DNA from: Dyadobacter sp. CY312 | GTDB lineage: Bacteria; Bacteroidota; Bacteroidia; Cytophagales; Spirosomataceae | Direction: 5' to 3' | Assembly (NCBI RefSeq): GCF_021390535.1 | Contig: NZ_JAJUXG010000026.1 | Span: 27,560 to 91,559 of the forward strand | Length of the DNA: 64,000 nucleotides | Shown: piece after piece, positions 8,418-16,839 of the stretch | How positions within the stretch are numbered: position 1 is the first letter of the stretch | How the letters are laid out: each line of letters opens with the position of its first letter | Translations under genes and position numbers: made by a program | Notes under the pieces: generated by a model | Database searches by the model: none | What the model was told of the DNA's origin: nothing | Seen by the model: only the letters and a program-made list of their open reading frames with translations

Positions 8418-8455
8418 CTAAAAAAGCCGAACAAGTCCTAAAACTTATCCGGCTT
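8418..8455 (-). terminator. Terminator of the kduD-kduI transcript
   Basis: Read on the minus strand downstream of the kduI stop, AAGCCG (8450-8455) and CGGCTT (8424-8429) bracket a stem that also pairs AAGT with ACTT. It is followed by a run of T residues. Confidence 0.75.
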
Positions 8456-8478
8456 CAATAAATAACATTAAATCCAGC

Positions 8479-9309
8479 TTACTTCAAATCTCCAATCAGA
8501 ACAGGATCCATATCGGTGTAATCCTTGTTTTCGCCTGCCATTCCCCAGATGAATGAGTAATTGGATGTACCGCATCCTGAGTGAATCGACCATGGCGGAG
8601 AAATAATCGCCTGGTGGTTGGCTACCCATAAATGGCGTGTTTCCGAAGGTTCGCCCATCAGGTGAAGAACTCTTTGGTTTTCAGGAACGTCGAAGTAGCA
8701 ATAGGCTTCCATACGGCGGTCGTGCACGTGCGATGGCATGGTGTTCCATACGCTGCCGGTTTGCAATACGGTTAGTCCCATTACAAGTTGGCAGCTTTGG
8801 ATTCCTTCAAGATAAATGTATTTGTAGATCGTACGGTGATTGGAAGTTTCCATACTACCGACTGTCATTGGCGTCGCATCTTCTTTTGAGAAAAAGCGGG
8901 TAGGGTAGGTTTGGTGAGCCGGAGACGACAGCAAGTAGAAAACAGCCGGATTTGCCGCATCAGTACTTGTAAATATCACCTCTTTCGTTCCTTTTCCTAC
9001 ATAAACACAGCCCAACTTAGAGATGTTGATCGTTTCGCCATCGGCTGTTACGTGTCCGTCGCCACCAATATTGATGATCCCGATCTCACGTCTTTCCAGA
9101 AAATAATCAGCTCTTAGCGAATCAAACGTTTCGAGGCGTAAAGGTCCATTAGCAGGAATGGCTCCACCGATCATCACACGATCATAATGTGAATAAACGA
9201 ATGAAATTTTATCCGTTTCGAAAATATTTTCTATCAAAAAATTCTCACGTAAACTGGCGGTATCCATCTGTGATACCTCTTTACGACTACTTTCAAATCT
9301 TATTTGCAT
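8479..9309 (-). CDS. kduI: 5-dehydro-4-deoxy-D-glucuronate isomerase
   Basis: KduI isomerises 5-keto-4-deoxyuronate, the product of pectin lyases and KdgF, to 2,5-diketo-3-deoxygluconate. The protein shows the zinc site HVHDRRMEAYCYFD (His-x-His-x4-Glu) and the later His of PPWSIHSG. From MQIRFESSRKEV (ATG at 9309) it has 276 residues, matching E. coli KduI (278). An in-frame upstream extension to 9354 exists but lacks family similarity, so I place the start at 9309. The gene follows kduD by 237 bases on the same strand and ends at a terminator. KduD catalyses the next step. Confidence 0.93.
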   Translation of the reverse strand: MQIRFESSRKEVSQMDTASLRENFLIENIFETDKISFVYSHYDRVMIGGAIPANGPLRLETFDSLRADYFLERREIGIINIGGDGHVTADGETINISKLGCVYVGKGTKEVIFTSTDAANPAVFYLLSSPAHQTYPTRFFSKEDATPMTVGSMETSNHRTIYKYIYLEGIQSCQLVMGLTVLQTGSVWNTMPSHVHDRRMEAYCYFDVPENQRVLHLMGEPSETRHLWVANHQAIISPPWSIHSGCGTSNYSFIWGMAGENKDYTDMDPVLIGDLK

Positions 9310-9316
9310 GACTTTT

Positions 9317-9510
9317 TTAGCTATGAGCGGTTGGCTATCAGCTGTTAGCTCCAACCTGTTTAATTTACTTTTAGTGAAATGTGAGAAGCCGGGCGGTGAA
9401 ATAACTATCTGTTCACATGTCTCGCTAAGTCCGTTCAGCCCGCCAAAAAGCGTTCAGACCGGCACTTCATTCTTTTGTATGGCTTTAATGTTAGCTATGA
9501 GCTTTTGGCT
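9317..9510. repeat. Direct-repeat AGCTATGAGC-rich spacer between kduD and kduI
   Basis: The 237-base kduI-kduD spacer contains two near-identical 20-mers, TTAGCTATGAGCNNTTGGCT, at 9317-9336 and 9491-9510. Both are followed by further AGCT/TTAGCT-type low-complexity sequence. There is no coding content and no clear promoter. Confidence 0.6.
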
Positions 9511-9546
9511 CTTAAAACTATAAACTTATAACTGTAAACTTTAAAG

Positions 9547-10317
9547 CTACCTTCCCATCCATCCGCCATCAACTGTGAGCGTAGTGCCGCTTACGTAGCT
9601 GGATGCGTCCGATGCGAGGAAAACGGCTGGTCCTTTAAAATCTTCCGGCAATCCCCATCTTCCCGCTGGTATACGGTCCAGTATGGATTTACTTCTTACC
9701 GGGTCGTTCCTTAGTGCCTCGGTATTGTCGGTATTGATGTAACCAGGAGCAATTGCATTCACATTTACACCTTTTCCTGCCCATTCGTTGGCAAGTGCTT
9801 TTACCAAACCACCAATCGCGCTTTTGGCCGCGGTGTAACCCGGCACATTGATGCCGCCCTGGAAAGTAAGCAAAGACGCCGTGAAGATAATCTTACCATA
9901 TCCTCTTGCCACCATTTCTTTTCCAAGTTCTCTGGATAGGATAAAAGGCGCGTCCAGATTAATGTTCAAAACCTGATCCCAATATTCATCCGAATGCTCG
10001 GCGGCTGGCTGGCGCAGAATAATTCCGGCATTGTTGATCAAAATATCAATTTTTGGATGATCGATTTTTACCTGACCTACGAAATCGTAAAGTTTGGCAC
10101 GGTCTCCCAAATCAACCTGATATGGATAAAACTTACGGCCTAAGCCTGTAATTGATTTTTGCACTTCGCTGTCAGCGGATGGTAAGGATGACGATATTCC
10201 GATGATGTCGGCTCCGGCTTCTGCCAGTGCTTCGGCCATGGCTTTCCCTATTCCCCGGTTACATCCTGTTACAAGCGCGGTTTTTCCGGTGAGGTTAAAT
10301 TGGTCGGTAATGCTCAT
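9547..10317 (-). CDS. kduD: 2-dehydro-3-deoxy-D-gluconate 5-dehydrogenase (SDR)
   Basis: A 256-residue short-chain dehydrogenase. It has the cofactor motif TGCNRGIGKAMAEAL, NNAG in the central strand, the catalytic Ser of FTASLL followed 13 residues later by YTAAK, and the C-terminal SYVSGTTLTVDGGW. KduD reduces 2,5-diketo-3-deoxygluconate to KDG in the pectin pathway. Context with kduI supports this over other SDR activities. The promoter region contains the LacI-type operator block. A kdgK or kdgA for the last steps is not in this window. Confidence 0.92.
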   Translation of the reverse strand: MSITDQFNLTGKTALVTGCNRGIGKAMAEALAEAGADIIGISSSLPSADSEVQKSITGLGRKFYPYQVDLGDRAKLYDFVGQVKIDHPKIDILINNAGIILRQPAAEHSDEYWDQVLNINLDAPFILSRELGKEMVARGYGKIIFTASLLTFQGGINVPGYTAAKSAIGGLVKALANEWAGKGVNVNAIAPGYINTDNTEALRNDPVRSKSILDRIPAGRWGLPEDFKGPAVFLASDASSYVSGTTLTVDGGWMGR

Positions 10318-10423
10318 TAATTATTGGTTTGAATTTTTCTCAGAAGAAAACTTTTGGGCAGGATCCGGTTGGTCTGCCCAAAAAATAGGTTGATCACATC
10401 TATATATTAGCGATGTTAGATGT

Positions 10424-10489
10424 ATTTATTATAAATATCAAATAAAAAATTGTCTTTTTAATTGCACACGTTACCGGGAACGTTGCCGG
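10424..10489 (-). promoter_or_regulatory. Candidate LacI-type operator/promoter block upstream of kduD
   Basis: The 422-base gap between the divergent kduD and lacI-type genes contains CCGGGAACGTTGCCGG (10474-10489), a near-perfect 16-base palindrome centred on AACGTT with a single mismatched pair. Next to it is an AT-rich segment matching the block upstream of the CE12-GH28 gene. The palindrome lies about 160 bases before the kduD start and 250 before the regulator start. No other structure was recognised in the gap. Confidence 0.7.
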
Positions 10490-10739
10490 ATTTTTAATTC
10501 TTCTTCCTCCGAACCTTATTGCTGACACAGCGCTGTAATCGGGGTGCGAAGCATTTTGCACCGTCCTTATCTTTATCAGGAACAAGTTTGGGTCAAATTT
10601 AGCGAGGGATTGCAAAAGGATGTGTTTTGAATCAAAATTGATGGCTGCGGCTGGTTTTGAGAAAAATGTAGTATATTCCCTATTCGTAGAAAAGTATGAT
10701 ATTTTTGACATATCGAAACTGAATTAATTAAGTCTTTCT

Positions 10740-11774
10740 TTGGAAACAATTACAATAAAAGATATTGCACGTGCGCTCAATCTATCCACATCCACGGTTT
10801 CCCGTGCATTGCGGAACAGCTATGAGATCAATGCTGAGACAAAGAAGCTGGTGATGGAGTATGCCGAAAGGATGAATTACAGACCCAATCCCATTGCGCT
10901 CAGTTTAAGGGATAGCAAGAGTAAATCCATAGGCGTAATCATTCCTGAAATCGCCAATAATTTTTTCTCCCAAATGATCAATGGAATTGAGTCCATTGCG
11001 TACAATATGGGTTATCACGTTGTGATTTTTCAAAGTCACGAGTCTTATGAGCGTGAAGTAGCTAATACCAACTACTTGGTTTCCAGAAAAGTAGATGGAC
11101 TTCTCGTATCGCTTTCAAGCCTCACGACGGATCTCCATCATTTTGAGGAACTGATGGATAAAGGACTGCCGATCGTCTTTTTTGACAGGGTACCCAAAGA
11201 AATAGAAACGCATAAAGTGGTGGTTGATAATTTTTTGGGAAGTTACGAAGCGACCGAACATCTGATCAAATCGGGACGGAGACGTATTGCGCATCTCACC
11301 AGTCCTATCTATTTGTCTATCACCACGGAAAGGCTGGCCGGCTACAAGAAAGCATTGGAAGACAATGACATACCTTTTGATGATGCCTATGTAAAATATT
11401 GCCATCATGGCGGGAAAGTGGTAAGTGAAAATGAAATCGCCATGCAGGAACTGCTCGATATGCCGGAACCACCAGACGCAATACTTGCTGCAAGCGACAG
11501 GCTGACTACGGGTTGTCTGGCTGTTTTACTTAAAAATAAAGTGAAAATTCCGGAAGAAATCGCAGTGGTTGGTTTCACAAACATTGGCGTAGCTGAGTTA
11601 TTGAATCCACCTTTGACTGCCGTGGTACAACCCGCATTGGAAATGGGTCAACAGGCTGTGGAATTACTGATCAGGCTTATTGAACATCCAAAAAAAACCA
11701 GTGCGTTTGAGACCCGTTCTTTCAAAACATCGCTCGTAGTAAGGGAATCTACGGCTTCAAAAATCACTGTCTGA
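10740..11774 (+). CDS. LacI-family transcriptional regulator of the pectin genes
   Basis: A 344-residue LacI/GalR regulator. The N-terminal helix-turn-helix reads TIKDIARALNLSTSTVSRAL and is followed by the hinge region RPNPIALSLRDSKSKSIGVI. The rest is a periplasmic-binding-protein-like sensor with VDGLLVSLSS and ILAASDRLTTG segments. The start is a TTG at 10740: the frame needs METITIKDIA to complete the DNA-binding domain and no ATG is available. It is divergent from kduD across a palindromic operator, so it most likely represses kduD-kduI, the CE12-GH28 gene and itself. The inducer is probably a pectin-derived keto-uronate (inference). Confidence 0.9.
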   Translation: METITIKDIARALNLSTSTVSRALRNSYEINAETKKLVMEYAERMNYRPNPIALSLRDSKSKSIGVIIPEIANNFFSQMINGIESIAYNMGYHVVIFQSHESYEREVANTNYLVSRKVDGLLVSLSSLTTDLHHFEELMDKGLPIVFFDRVPKEIETHKVVVDNFLGSYEATEHLIKSGRRRIAHLTSPIYLSITTERLAGYKKALEDNDIPFDDAYVKYCHHGGKVVSENEIAMQELLDMPEPPDAILAASDRLTTGCLAVLLKNKVKIPEEIAVVGFTNIGVAELLNPPLTAVVQPALEMGQQAVELLIRLIEHPKKTSAFETRSFKTSLVVRESTASKITV

Positions 11775-11786
11775 CAATTTTTTAAT

Positions 11787-12278
11787 ATGAATGGTCCGTC
11801 GACAATTAGCCTTCCGCTTAATGGAGGGCTATTTAATTTTAGGGTTGCAGGAGTGGCTGTTTGTAACGACAGAGTACTGCTTCACAAAACGCCTTCCGAC
11901 AACTTCTGGAGTCTTCCGGGTGGCCGTGTTGACATGTTCGAACTTACAATGGAAACGCTTCTTCGGGAGATGGCGGAAGAAACGGGCATAACCGCAGAAG
12001 TTGAAGATTTGATGTGGGTGGTTGAAAACTTTTTCTCTTACGATGGCAACAAGTACCATGAGGTTGGATTTTATTATAGAATGGTAGTTCCGGTTCTCGA
12101 AAATCAACATGATTTTCAAACAATTGAAGAAGGAGGAGAACTTTTGTTTCATTGGCATGAAATAGATAAACTTCACGAGATTAGAATATATCCTGATTTC
12201 ATCTCGGCGGACCTGATTCGCAATACCAAATTTACAAAACACATTACATCCGCTTTCAAGGATTTAAATGCAGGTTAG
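11787..12278 (+). CDS. Nudix hydrolase
   Basis: A 163-residue protein with a full Nudix box in GGRVDMFELTMETLLREMAE followed by ETGI, fitting GX5EX7REUXEEXGU with all metal-binding glutamates. Nudix enzymes hydrolyse nucleoside diphosphates linked to another group; the substrate cannot be predicted. The gene begins 12 bases after the LacI-type regulator and may be co-transcribed with it, though no link to pectin is evident. Confidence 0.85.
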   Translation: MNGPSTISLPLNGGLFNFRVAGVAVCNDRVLLHKTPSDNFWSLPGGRVDMFELTMETLLREMAEETGITAEVEDLMWVVENFFSYDGNKYHEVGFYYRMVVPVLENQHDFQTIEEGGELLFHWHEIDKLHEIRIYPDFISADLIRNTKFTKHITSAFKDLNAG

Positions 12279-12408
12279 ATAACGTTTTTCAGGAATATTA
12301 TACTTTGGTATGCATGAATTCAAATCTGATAAAATAATAATCTATTAAGTTTGTAGATTATATAGATTTAAATATATTTGTGACAGAATCAATACAACCC
12401 TGGCAAAT

Positions 12409-13017
12409 ATGTATTATGAAATTGAGGATGAAGTAGGAAATATTTCTACCATTCAACTACGGGAAAAATTTGTGGAGGAACCAATTGAGGTTCTTAAAGC
12501 AGGTGATTTTGCACCATTGTTTTATTTGAAACCAGACGAAGGTTTTCAGGTAACGTCTATTTCGGGCTCCAACGAATCGAGGTCGCTGATAGAATTACTA
12601 AGAAACCGACCGCTTGTTTTAAGTTTCTATTGTACATGCTGGGGAAGTTATGCACCGAAACATTTGAATATGTTGCAAGAGATTGCGCCGAAAATCGAAG
12701 CATTGGGAGGACAATTGTTGGTGCTAAGTAATGAATCTTCCAAATACATTGAGCGCCTTACAAGAAAATTGGATACAGAACTTACGATTGTTCATGACAG
12801 AGATCATAATGTGGCAAGGACGTACGGGGTTTATTCGGAAACCTCGCCTATATGGGATCGTATTGCAGGTATTTCAGAAGAGGTATTTACACCTTCGCTT
12901 TTTGTGATAGGTAAAGACAGGAGGGTCTCATACACATTTATAGACGAAAATTTTGATCATTCACCCGACACAAAAACATTGCTCAGAGAGGTATACGCCT
13001 GGAAAGGTAAAAAGTAG
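12409..13017 (+). CDS. Peroxiredoxin/redoxin-fold protein with displaced cysteines
   Basis: A 202-residue cytoplasmic protein with the AhpC/TSA-Redoxin fold: GDFAPLFYLKPDEGF, RPLVLSFYCTCWGSYAP, then GGQLLVLSNESSKY and FTPSLFVIGKDRRVSY. Related enzymes have FYRGGWCPYC at the active site. Here the aligned cysteines are Gly and Ala, while two cysteines occur earlier as Cys75-x-Cys77. It may therefore be a redox protein with altered chemistry or a non-peroxidase relative. It has its own AT-rich upstream region and ends before a hairpin terminator. Confidence 0.7.
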   Translation: MYYEIEDEVGNISTIQLREKFVEEPIEVLKAGDFAPLFYLKPDEGFQVTSISGSNESRSLIELLRNRPLVLSFYCTCWGSYAPKHLNMLQEIAPKIEALGGQLLVLSNESSKYIERLTRKLDTELTIVHDRDHNVARTYGVYSETSPIWDRIAGISEEVFTPSLFVIGKDRRVSYTFIDENFDHSPDTKTLLREVYAWKGKK

Positions 13018-13038
13018 TTGGTAATTATATTTTGACAC

Positions 13039-13100
13039 CCCGTATCCGCTGGTAGCTATCGACTATATTTGAAGCTTCCGTTGCTGATACGGGCTTTTTT
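13039..13100 (+). terminator. Hairpin terminator or leader hairpin
   Basis: CCCGTATC (13039-13046) pairs with GATACGGG (13086-13093) around a 39-base loop and is followed by CTTTTTTT. It lies just after the peroxiredoxin-like gene and 40 bases before the aminotransferase start. It could be an ordinary terminator or, given the long loop, a leader attenuator. Confidence 0.6.
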
Positions 13101-13140
13101 TGTTGTTCCTATTCCTGTTTTTATTATTACAGAATTAAAT

Positions 13141-14304
13141 ATGTTATCTGCCGGGACAGAAATCCGATCTAAACTCCCTAAGGTTGGAACTACCATTTTT
13201 ACTAAAATGTCGAAATTGGCTGAGGAATACAAAGCCATCAATTTGTCGCAGGGATTTCCCGAGTTCGATTGTTCACCAGGTCTTCAGATACTGATGGATC
13301 GATATGTCCGGTCGGGGAAAAATCAATACGCACCCATGGCAGGTGTAATGGCTCTGAGAGAAGCGATTTCTAAGAAAACGTATGCTGCGACGGGAGTGGA
13401 ATATCATCCGGAATCTGAAATAACGATAACCAGCGGAGCCAGTGAAGCGTTATATGTTGCAATAAGTGTGGCGGTGCATCCGGGCGACGAAGTTATTGTG
13501 TTTGAACCGGCTTACGACAGTTATGTTCCGGCTATTGAGCTCAACGGTGGGATTCCTGTGTATGTTACCCTGGATCCTCTCTATGACGGAATTGACTGGG
13601 ATGTGGTGGCAACACGTTTTTCAGCTAAGACAAAGGCGGTTATCATTAATACACCGCATAATCCGACAGGTAAGCTTTGGACAGAAAGTGATCTGCAAAA
13701 GCTGGGAGAATTGACCACTAAGCATGATGTGGCCGTGATCAGCGATGAAGTGTATGAGCACATTATTTTTGACGGAAGAAGTCATGTTTCCGCGTCTGCG
13801 ATACCATCTCTTGCCAACAGGACCTTTGTGTGTGGTTCGTTCGGTAAAACCTTTCACATTACTGGTTGGAAAGTTGGCTACTGCCTGGCTCCGAAAGAGA
13901 TTAGTGCTGAATTTCGTAAAATACATCAGTATCTGGTGTTCAGTGTCAACACACCTGCGCAGTTTGCTTTGGCGGAGTACCTATTCGAGCCGGAACATTA
14001 TCTTGGCTTGTCTGCGTTTTATGAAAAGAAGAGAAACCTTTTTATCAATTCCATCAATGATATTGGGTTTGAGATAAAGCCTTCGGAAGGGAGTTTCTTT
14101 CAAAATGTTTCTTACCATCATCTGTCCGGGGAGCACGACCTATACCTGGCAGAGCGGCTAACTCGTGAAGCAGGCGTGGCTTCCATACCTTTATCTTCGT
14201 TTTACAATGAAGCAGTTGATTACAAAGTCCTGAGATTTTGCTTTGCAAAAAATGATGATACCTTGTTAAAAGGTGCGGAAATGCTTCATAATGTAAAATG
14301 GTAA
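13141..14304 (+). CDS. Pyridoxal-phosphate aminotransferase, YbdL/methionine-aminotransferase type
   Basis: A 387-residue fold-type I aminotransferase. It shows INLSQGFPEFD at the N-terminus, NTPHNPTG, ISDEVYEH, and the PLP lysine near residue 235 in GSFGKTFHITGWKVGY. These are features of the YbdL/kynurenine aminotransferase group, which act on methionine and aromatic amino acids with 2-oxo acids. The frame is open from a TTG at 13069, but that lies inside the terminator stem, so the ATG at 13141 (MLSAGTEIRSKLPKVGTTIF) is preferred. Substrate choice is not provable from sequence. Confidence 0.85.
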   Translation: MLSAGTEIRSKLPKVGTTIFTKMSKLAEEYKAINLSQGFPEFDCSPGLQILMDRYVRSGKNQYAPMAGVMALREAISKKTYAATGVEYHPESEITITSGASEALYVAISVAVHPGDEVIVFEPAYDSYVPAIELNGGIPVYVTLDPLYDGIDWDVVATRFSAKTKAVIINTPHNPTGKLWTESDLQKLGELTTKHDVAVISDEVYEHIIFDGRSHVSASAIPSLANRTFVCGSFGKTFHITGWKVGYCLAPKEISAEFRKIHQYLVFSVNTPAQFALAEYLFEPEHYLGLSAFYEKKRNLFINSINDIGFEIKPSEGSFFQNVSYHHLSGEHDLYLAERLTREAGVASIPLSSFYNEAVDYKVLRFCFAKNDDTLLKGAEMLHNVKW

Positions 14305-14336
14305 ATGTCTTGTAAGATATTCAGGAATAGATATTT

Positions 14337-14376
14337 GTATTTTGTAAAAATGTCGTATGTTTGTATGACAAAATAC
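14337..14376. promoter_or_regulatory. Palindromic operator of the RES-Xre operon
   Basis: GTATTTTGT (14337-14345) and ACAAAATAC (14368-14376) are exact inverted 9-mers, with TGTCGTA and TATGACA as inner imperfect arms. The element ends 7 bases before the antitoxin GTG start, the usual place for autoregulation by an Xre-type antitoxin. The arms are seen directly; binding is inferred. Confidence 0.6.
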
Positions 14377-14383
14377 GGATATT

Positions 14384-14815
14384 GTGAAAGCGATTAACTA
14401 TAAGATGCCGAGGGAACTTCCCCTGCAAATGGCGTCAGAGCCGGAAGTTCTTTATTTTGCAAAGGATAAAATCGCTGCTTTCTCAATTGCTGATTTTAAT
14501 TCTTTGTCACAAAAACTGCTCTTTACACAATTGGAATGGGCTGCTATTTTGCATATAAGCGACCGAACTTTGCAGCGTTACCTGAAAGAAAACAAGCCGT
14601 TTGAAGGGCTTTATGCAGAGCATCTATATCAGCTCGAAAACATGGCTGCAATAGGCATTCAGGTTTTTGGTGAGGTAAAACACTTCGACGAATGGCTGCG
14701 CCAACCTAAATCAATCCTGGATAAAACCATTGATTTTTCTGCACTGCAATCATTTTGGGGCGTGAAGCTGGTATGTAACGAGTTGGGGCGTATGGAGCAT
14801 GGCGTGTACATATGA
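14384..14815 (+). CDS. Xre/MbcA-type antitoxin of a RES-Xre system
   Basis: A 143-residue antitoxin with a central helix-turn-helix-like region (LEWAAILHISDRTLQRYLKE) and a C-terminal toxin-binding domain (GIQVFGEVKHFDEWLRQPKS). The translation starts at GTG 14384; an in-frame ATG at 14405 is an alternative. It overlaps the RES toxin by 4 bases (ATGA), the standard arrangement. The antitoxin wraps the RES toxin and represses its own promoter, which here carries a 9-base inverted repeat. Confidence 0.88.
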   Translation: MKAINYKMPRELPLQMASEPEVLYFAKDKIAAFSIADFNSLSQKLLFTQLEWAAILHISDRTLQRYLKENKPFEGLYAEHLYQLENMAAIGIQVFGEVKHFDEWLRQPKSILDKTIDFSALQSFWGVKLVCNELGRMEHGVYI

Positions 14816-15279
14816 TGGTATATCGCCTGGCCGCCATGGATTACATTCATGACCAAACGGGAACCGGAGCGAGGCTGTTTGGCGGGAGATGGAACCCGGA
14901 AGGTTACTCCTGCATCTACACGAGTGAACATGCGTCTTTGGCATTTTTGGAAAAGTACGTCCATGCAAAGTCAAAGGAGAATATGAGCCGAATTGGATTG
15001 CTGAAAATTGAAATACCGGATGATGAGAATGGGATATTTCATGCAGATACTAAGCTTTTCAAATCTCGTTGGGAGGAAGATATTTCCTATTCGCAATGGC
15101 TGGGAGCGCAGATATTGAGTGATTTGTCTATCGTGGCTTTTTCTGTTCCTTCTGCCATTATTCCCTCAGAAAGAAACATTATTCTAAATCCGCTCGCTGC
15201 TAATTTTAAAGAGGTGAAATTCCTGCCTGTCACTGACTTTAAAACAGATTTCAGGTTTCTGAACAGACTCTTATCCTGA
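14812..15279 (+). CDS. RES-domain NAD-degrading toxin
   Basis: A 155-residue RES-domain protein. The family residues are present: Arg26 in LFGGRWNPEG, Tyr36 in CIYTSEHASLA, Glu47 in AFLEKYV, and Ser119 in PSERNIILNP. Characterised RES toxins deplete NAD+ (phosphorolysis or glycohydrolysis) and arrest growth. It partners with the preceding Xre antitoxin through an ATGA overlap. A second ATG at 14815 would shorten the protein by one residue. The gene ends 3 bases before the convergent permease. Confidence 0.9.
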   Translation: MMVYRLAAMDYIHDQTGTGARLFGGRWNPEGYSCIYTSEHASLAFLEKYVHAKSKENMSRIGLLKIEIPDDENGIFHADTKLFKSRWEEDISYSQWLGAQILSDLSIVAFSVPSAIIPSERNIILNPLAANFKEVKFLPVTDFKTDFRFLNRLLS

Positions 15280-15282
15280 TTT

Positions 15283-16518
15283 TTATTTCTTGAAAAGCAA
15301 CGCTTTGATAGGCTGAATTCGGGTGATGATCAGTGTTGGAATAAGTAATATAAGTGCGGAAACAACGATGGTAACCACATTTACAAGCGCAAATATCGAC
15401 CAGTCGAATACAATTGGCACAGTGTCCATGTAGTAATTGACAGGATCAAGGGATATTAATTTGTACTGATGTTGCAACCAGCAAAACAGTAGCCCAACGC
15501 CGTTTCCAATTAACAATCCCTTTTGCACCATGTGTATTCCTACCTGAAAAAACACCATTCTAATTTGTTTGTTTGGGCTACCCAGTGTTTTTAACAGACC
15601 GATCAGCGGCGTTCTTTCCATGATCATTACCAATAAAATGGAGATCATGTTGAAACAGGCTACAAACAATATCAGCGAAAGGAAAACGGCGGTATTACGA
15701 TCGAGCAAAATAAGCCAGTCGAAAATTTGTGGAAAGCTGGTCGTGACCTTTTGCAGATAAACTGCCGGAGGCAGTACTTTCCTCAGTTGGTTGGAAACAT
15801 CATCTATCTTGGCAAAATCTTTTAGGTAAATTTCATAAGTACCAACGGAATCTGGTCCCCAGTTGTTGAGCCGCTGCACGAGCGCGAGGTCACCTATCAT
15901 CAATACGTTGTCAAATTCTTCCATTTGGGTATTGTAGATACCTGCAATCGTAAGCTTTCGGGGTCGTGGTGGGTTTTGTAACGAATACATGATCACATCA
16001 TCCCCTGATTTGAGACGAAGCTGTGATGCAATTTTTTGACTTATAATGACTTCCGAAGAGTATCCGTAATTAATGGATGAAGAATCTTTATAACCGATCA
16101 GTCGACCGGAAACGAGACTTTTTTTGAAAGTATCCCAGTCATAATCTTTTCCAACGCCTTTCAACACAACACCTTTAATTTCATCAGGTGTTTTCAGAAT
16201 ACCCGATTTATTGGCCACAACCTGCCAATGATCAATTTCCGGTATTTTAGGTAATTCTTCTGCAATAGGATTTTTGAGTGGGAGCGGACCTTCTTCATAA
16301 GTATTCCCCATTGTGAATGCACTCACATTGATGTGTGCCCCGAACAGGAAAATCTTCTGCTGAATGGTTTGTTTAAAGCCTAAGAGAACGGCAAATGCGA
16401 TAATCCCGACAGCTACACCGATGGCAATACTGGCAATACCGATACGCGAAACCGTTGCAGAGAAGGAACCTGCTTCATTGTGACGAATTCGTTTGGCGAT
16501 AAATGAGGGAAATTGCAA
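15283..16518 (-). CDS. LolC/LolE-type ABC transporter permease
   Basis: A 411-residue FtsX/MacB-fold permease. One N-terminal membrane segment (SRIGIASIAIGVAVGIIAFA) precedes a periplasmic domain of about 220 residues, then three C-terminal segments (LSLILFVACFNMISILLVMI onward). This is the topology of lipoprotein-release permeases. The loop ERTPLIGLLKTLGSPNKQIR is the region that couples to the LolD ATPase. No ATPase gene is adjacent, which is common for Bacteroidetes LolE-like genes. The likely role is extraction of lipoproteins from the inner membrane. Confidence 0.85.
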   Translation of the reverse strand: MQFPSFIAKRIRHNEAGSFSATVSRIGIASIAIGVAVGIIAFAVLLGFKQTIQQKIFLFGAHINVSAFTMGNTYEEGPLPLKNPIAEELPKIPEIDHWQVVANKSGILKTPDEIKGVVLKGVGKDYDWDTFKKSLVSGRLIGYKDSSSINYGYSSEVIISQKIASQLRLKSGDDVIMYSLQNPPRPRKLTIAGIYNTQMEEFDNVLMIGDLALVQRLNNWGPDSVGTYEIYLKDFAKIDDVSNQLRKVLPPAVYLQKVTTSFPQIFDWLILLDRNTAVFLSLILFVACFNMISILLVMIMERTPLIGLLKTLGSPNKQIRMVFFQVGIHMVQKGLLIGNGVGLLFCWLQHQYKLISLDPVNYYMDTVPIVFDWSIFALVNVVTIVVSALILLIPTLIITRIQPIKALLFKK

Positions 16519-16839
16519 GGGTACTGCGCTGGTTTAATTTTTTTGTTTGGCAAAAATAGAAAAAAAAAGGGAAGGTGGAGTCGGAGGAGGTAAGGGGCTT
16601 TGGTGGAAGATCCCGGTTTGTACGCTTTTTAGCGGACTGAACGGTCGGTATGTAACTTTCCCCAAACAGTTTGCTATCTCAACGGTCAAAACTAAAATGG
16701 ATGCAAATGAACTTTATATAGGAATGGCACATTTTAGCCGACAGCCGCTCAATAACTTCTTCTCCTCATTTTTTGTTAAGTTGCAGACAGATTTCTGTTG
16801 AAGTTTTAATCACGATATCATAATCGAATAACATATAAT
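16519..16839. other. Intergenic region between divergent permease and nadE genes
   Basis: A 321-base gap with purine-rich sequence near 16555-16615. It presumably contains the promoters of both divergent genes. I saw no hairpin, repeat or convincing small gene; the open frame at 16547-16801 has a low-complexity, Gly/Lys-rich start and no recognisable domain. Confidence 0.6.

Noticed and set aside
16547..16801. Possible 84-residue protein in the permease-nadE gap
   Set aside because: The start is a Lys/Gly low-complexity run from purine-rich DNA with no domain; more likely promoter sequence.
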